DNA of 6,728 nucleotides, taken from assembly GCA_946011705.1 (NCBI GenBank), contig CAMGCA010000114.1, forward strand, positions 1-6,728. Reading direction: 5' to 3'. The DNA is from an uncultured Clostridia bacterium (GTDB lineage: Bacteria > Bacillota > Clostridia > Oscillospirales > Oscillospiraceae). Below, piece by piece: positions 6,684 to 6,728 of this stretch (positions within the stretch are counted from its first letter, which is position 1; each line of letters opens with the position of its first letter). Both the position numbers and the translations under genes were made by a program. The notes beneath the pieces were generated by a model. The model searched no databases. It was not told the origin of the DNA and saw only the letters and a list, made by a program, of their open reading frames with translations.

Positions 6684-6728
6684 AACTCTAGGTTGTTCAG
6701 TCGTCCCACAGATGCCGTTCTACATACT

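Noticed and set aside
6383..6709. Minus-strand open frame starting with GTG at 6709
   Set aside because: It runs through the hairpin and over the CHAP domain coding region, lacks a ribosome binding site, and shows no recognisable motif.
1..6728. CRISPR arrays, insertion sequences, rRNA or tRNA genes, riboswitches, replication origins
   Set aside because: No direct repeat series, terminal inverted repeats, transposase motifs or conserved RNA elements were seen; coding sequence fills almost all of the window.

Overview
The window is a contiguous piece of the conjugation (type IV secretion) module of an integrative and conjugative element of the Tn1549 / Clostridioides difficile CTn4 (CD1107-CD1115) type. 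The host is most likely a gut Clostridia member of the Firmicutes. I infer this from the protein families, their order, strong AAGGAGG-type ribosome binding sites, and a fairly GC-rich codon choice of the kind seen in Oscillospiraceae or Lachnospiraceae. The genus cannot be read from the sequence.

Layout, all on the + strand and tightly packed. (1) The C-terminal part of a VirD4/TraG-like coupling ATPase runs in from the left edge to 721. (2) A small signal-peptide, two-helix protein of Maff2/VirB2 type lies at 705-1082. (3) After a 59-base gap holding a small hairpin comes a polytopic VirB6/TrbL-like channel protein, 1142-1978, with a TTG start. (4) A PrgI-family (VirB3-like) membrane protein follows at 1989-2360. 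(5) The VirB4-like ATPase is at 2347-4689. (6) A large membrane-anchored peptidoglycan hydrolase with lysozyme-like and CHAP domains is at 4682-6658. Gene junctions overlap by 17, 14 and 8 bases or are 10 bases apart, so this looks like one translationally coupled operon whose promoter lies left of the window.

The genes make a coherent DNA-transfer machine. VirD4 brings the relaxosome to the channel, VirB4 powers assembly, VirB6-like and PrgI proteins form the inner-membrane platform, the Maff2-like protein is the best candidate for a pilin-like subunit, and the hydrolase opens the cell wall.

The last 70 bases hold a perfect 10-bp-stem hairpin right after the final stop codon. Its T-rich flank is on the minus-strand side. 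This, and the absence of the next usual conjugation gene, suggests that something transcribed leftward may begin at or beyond the right edge.

I see no undescribed system here. The points worth a second look are the pilin-like leader, the hairpin before the TTG start, the orientation of the right-hand terminator, the codon-use change after virB4, and a G7 tract in the hydrolase.
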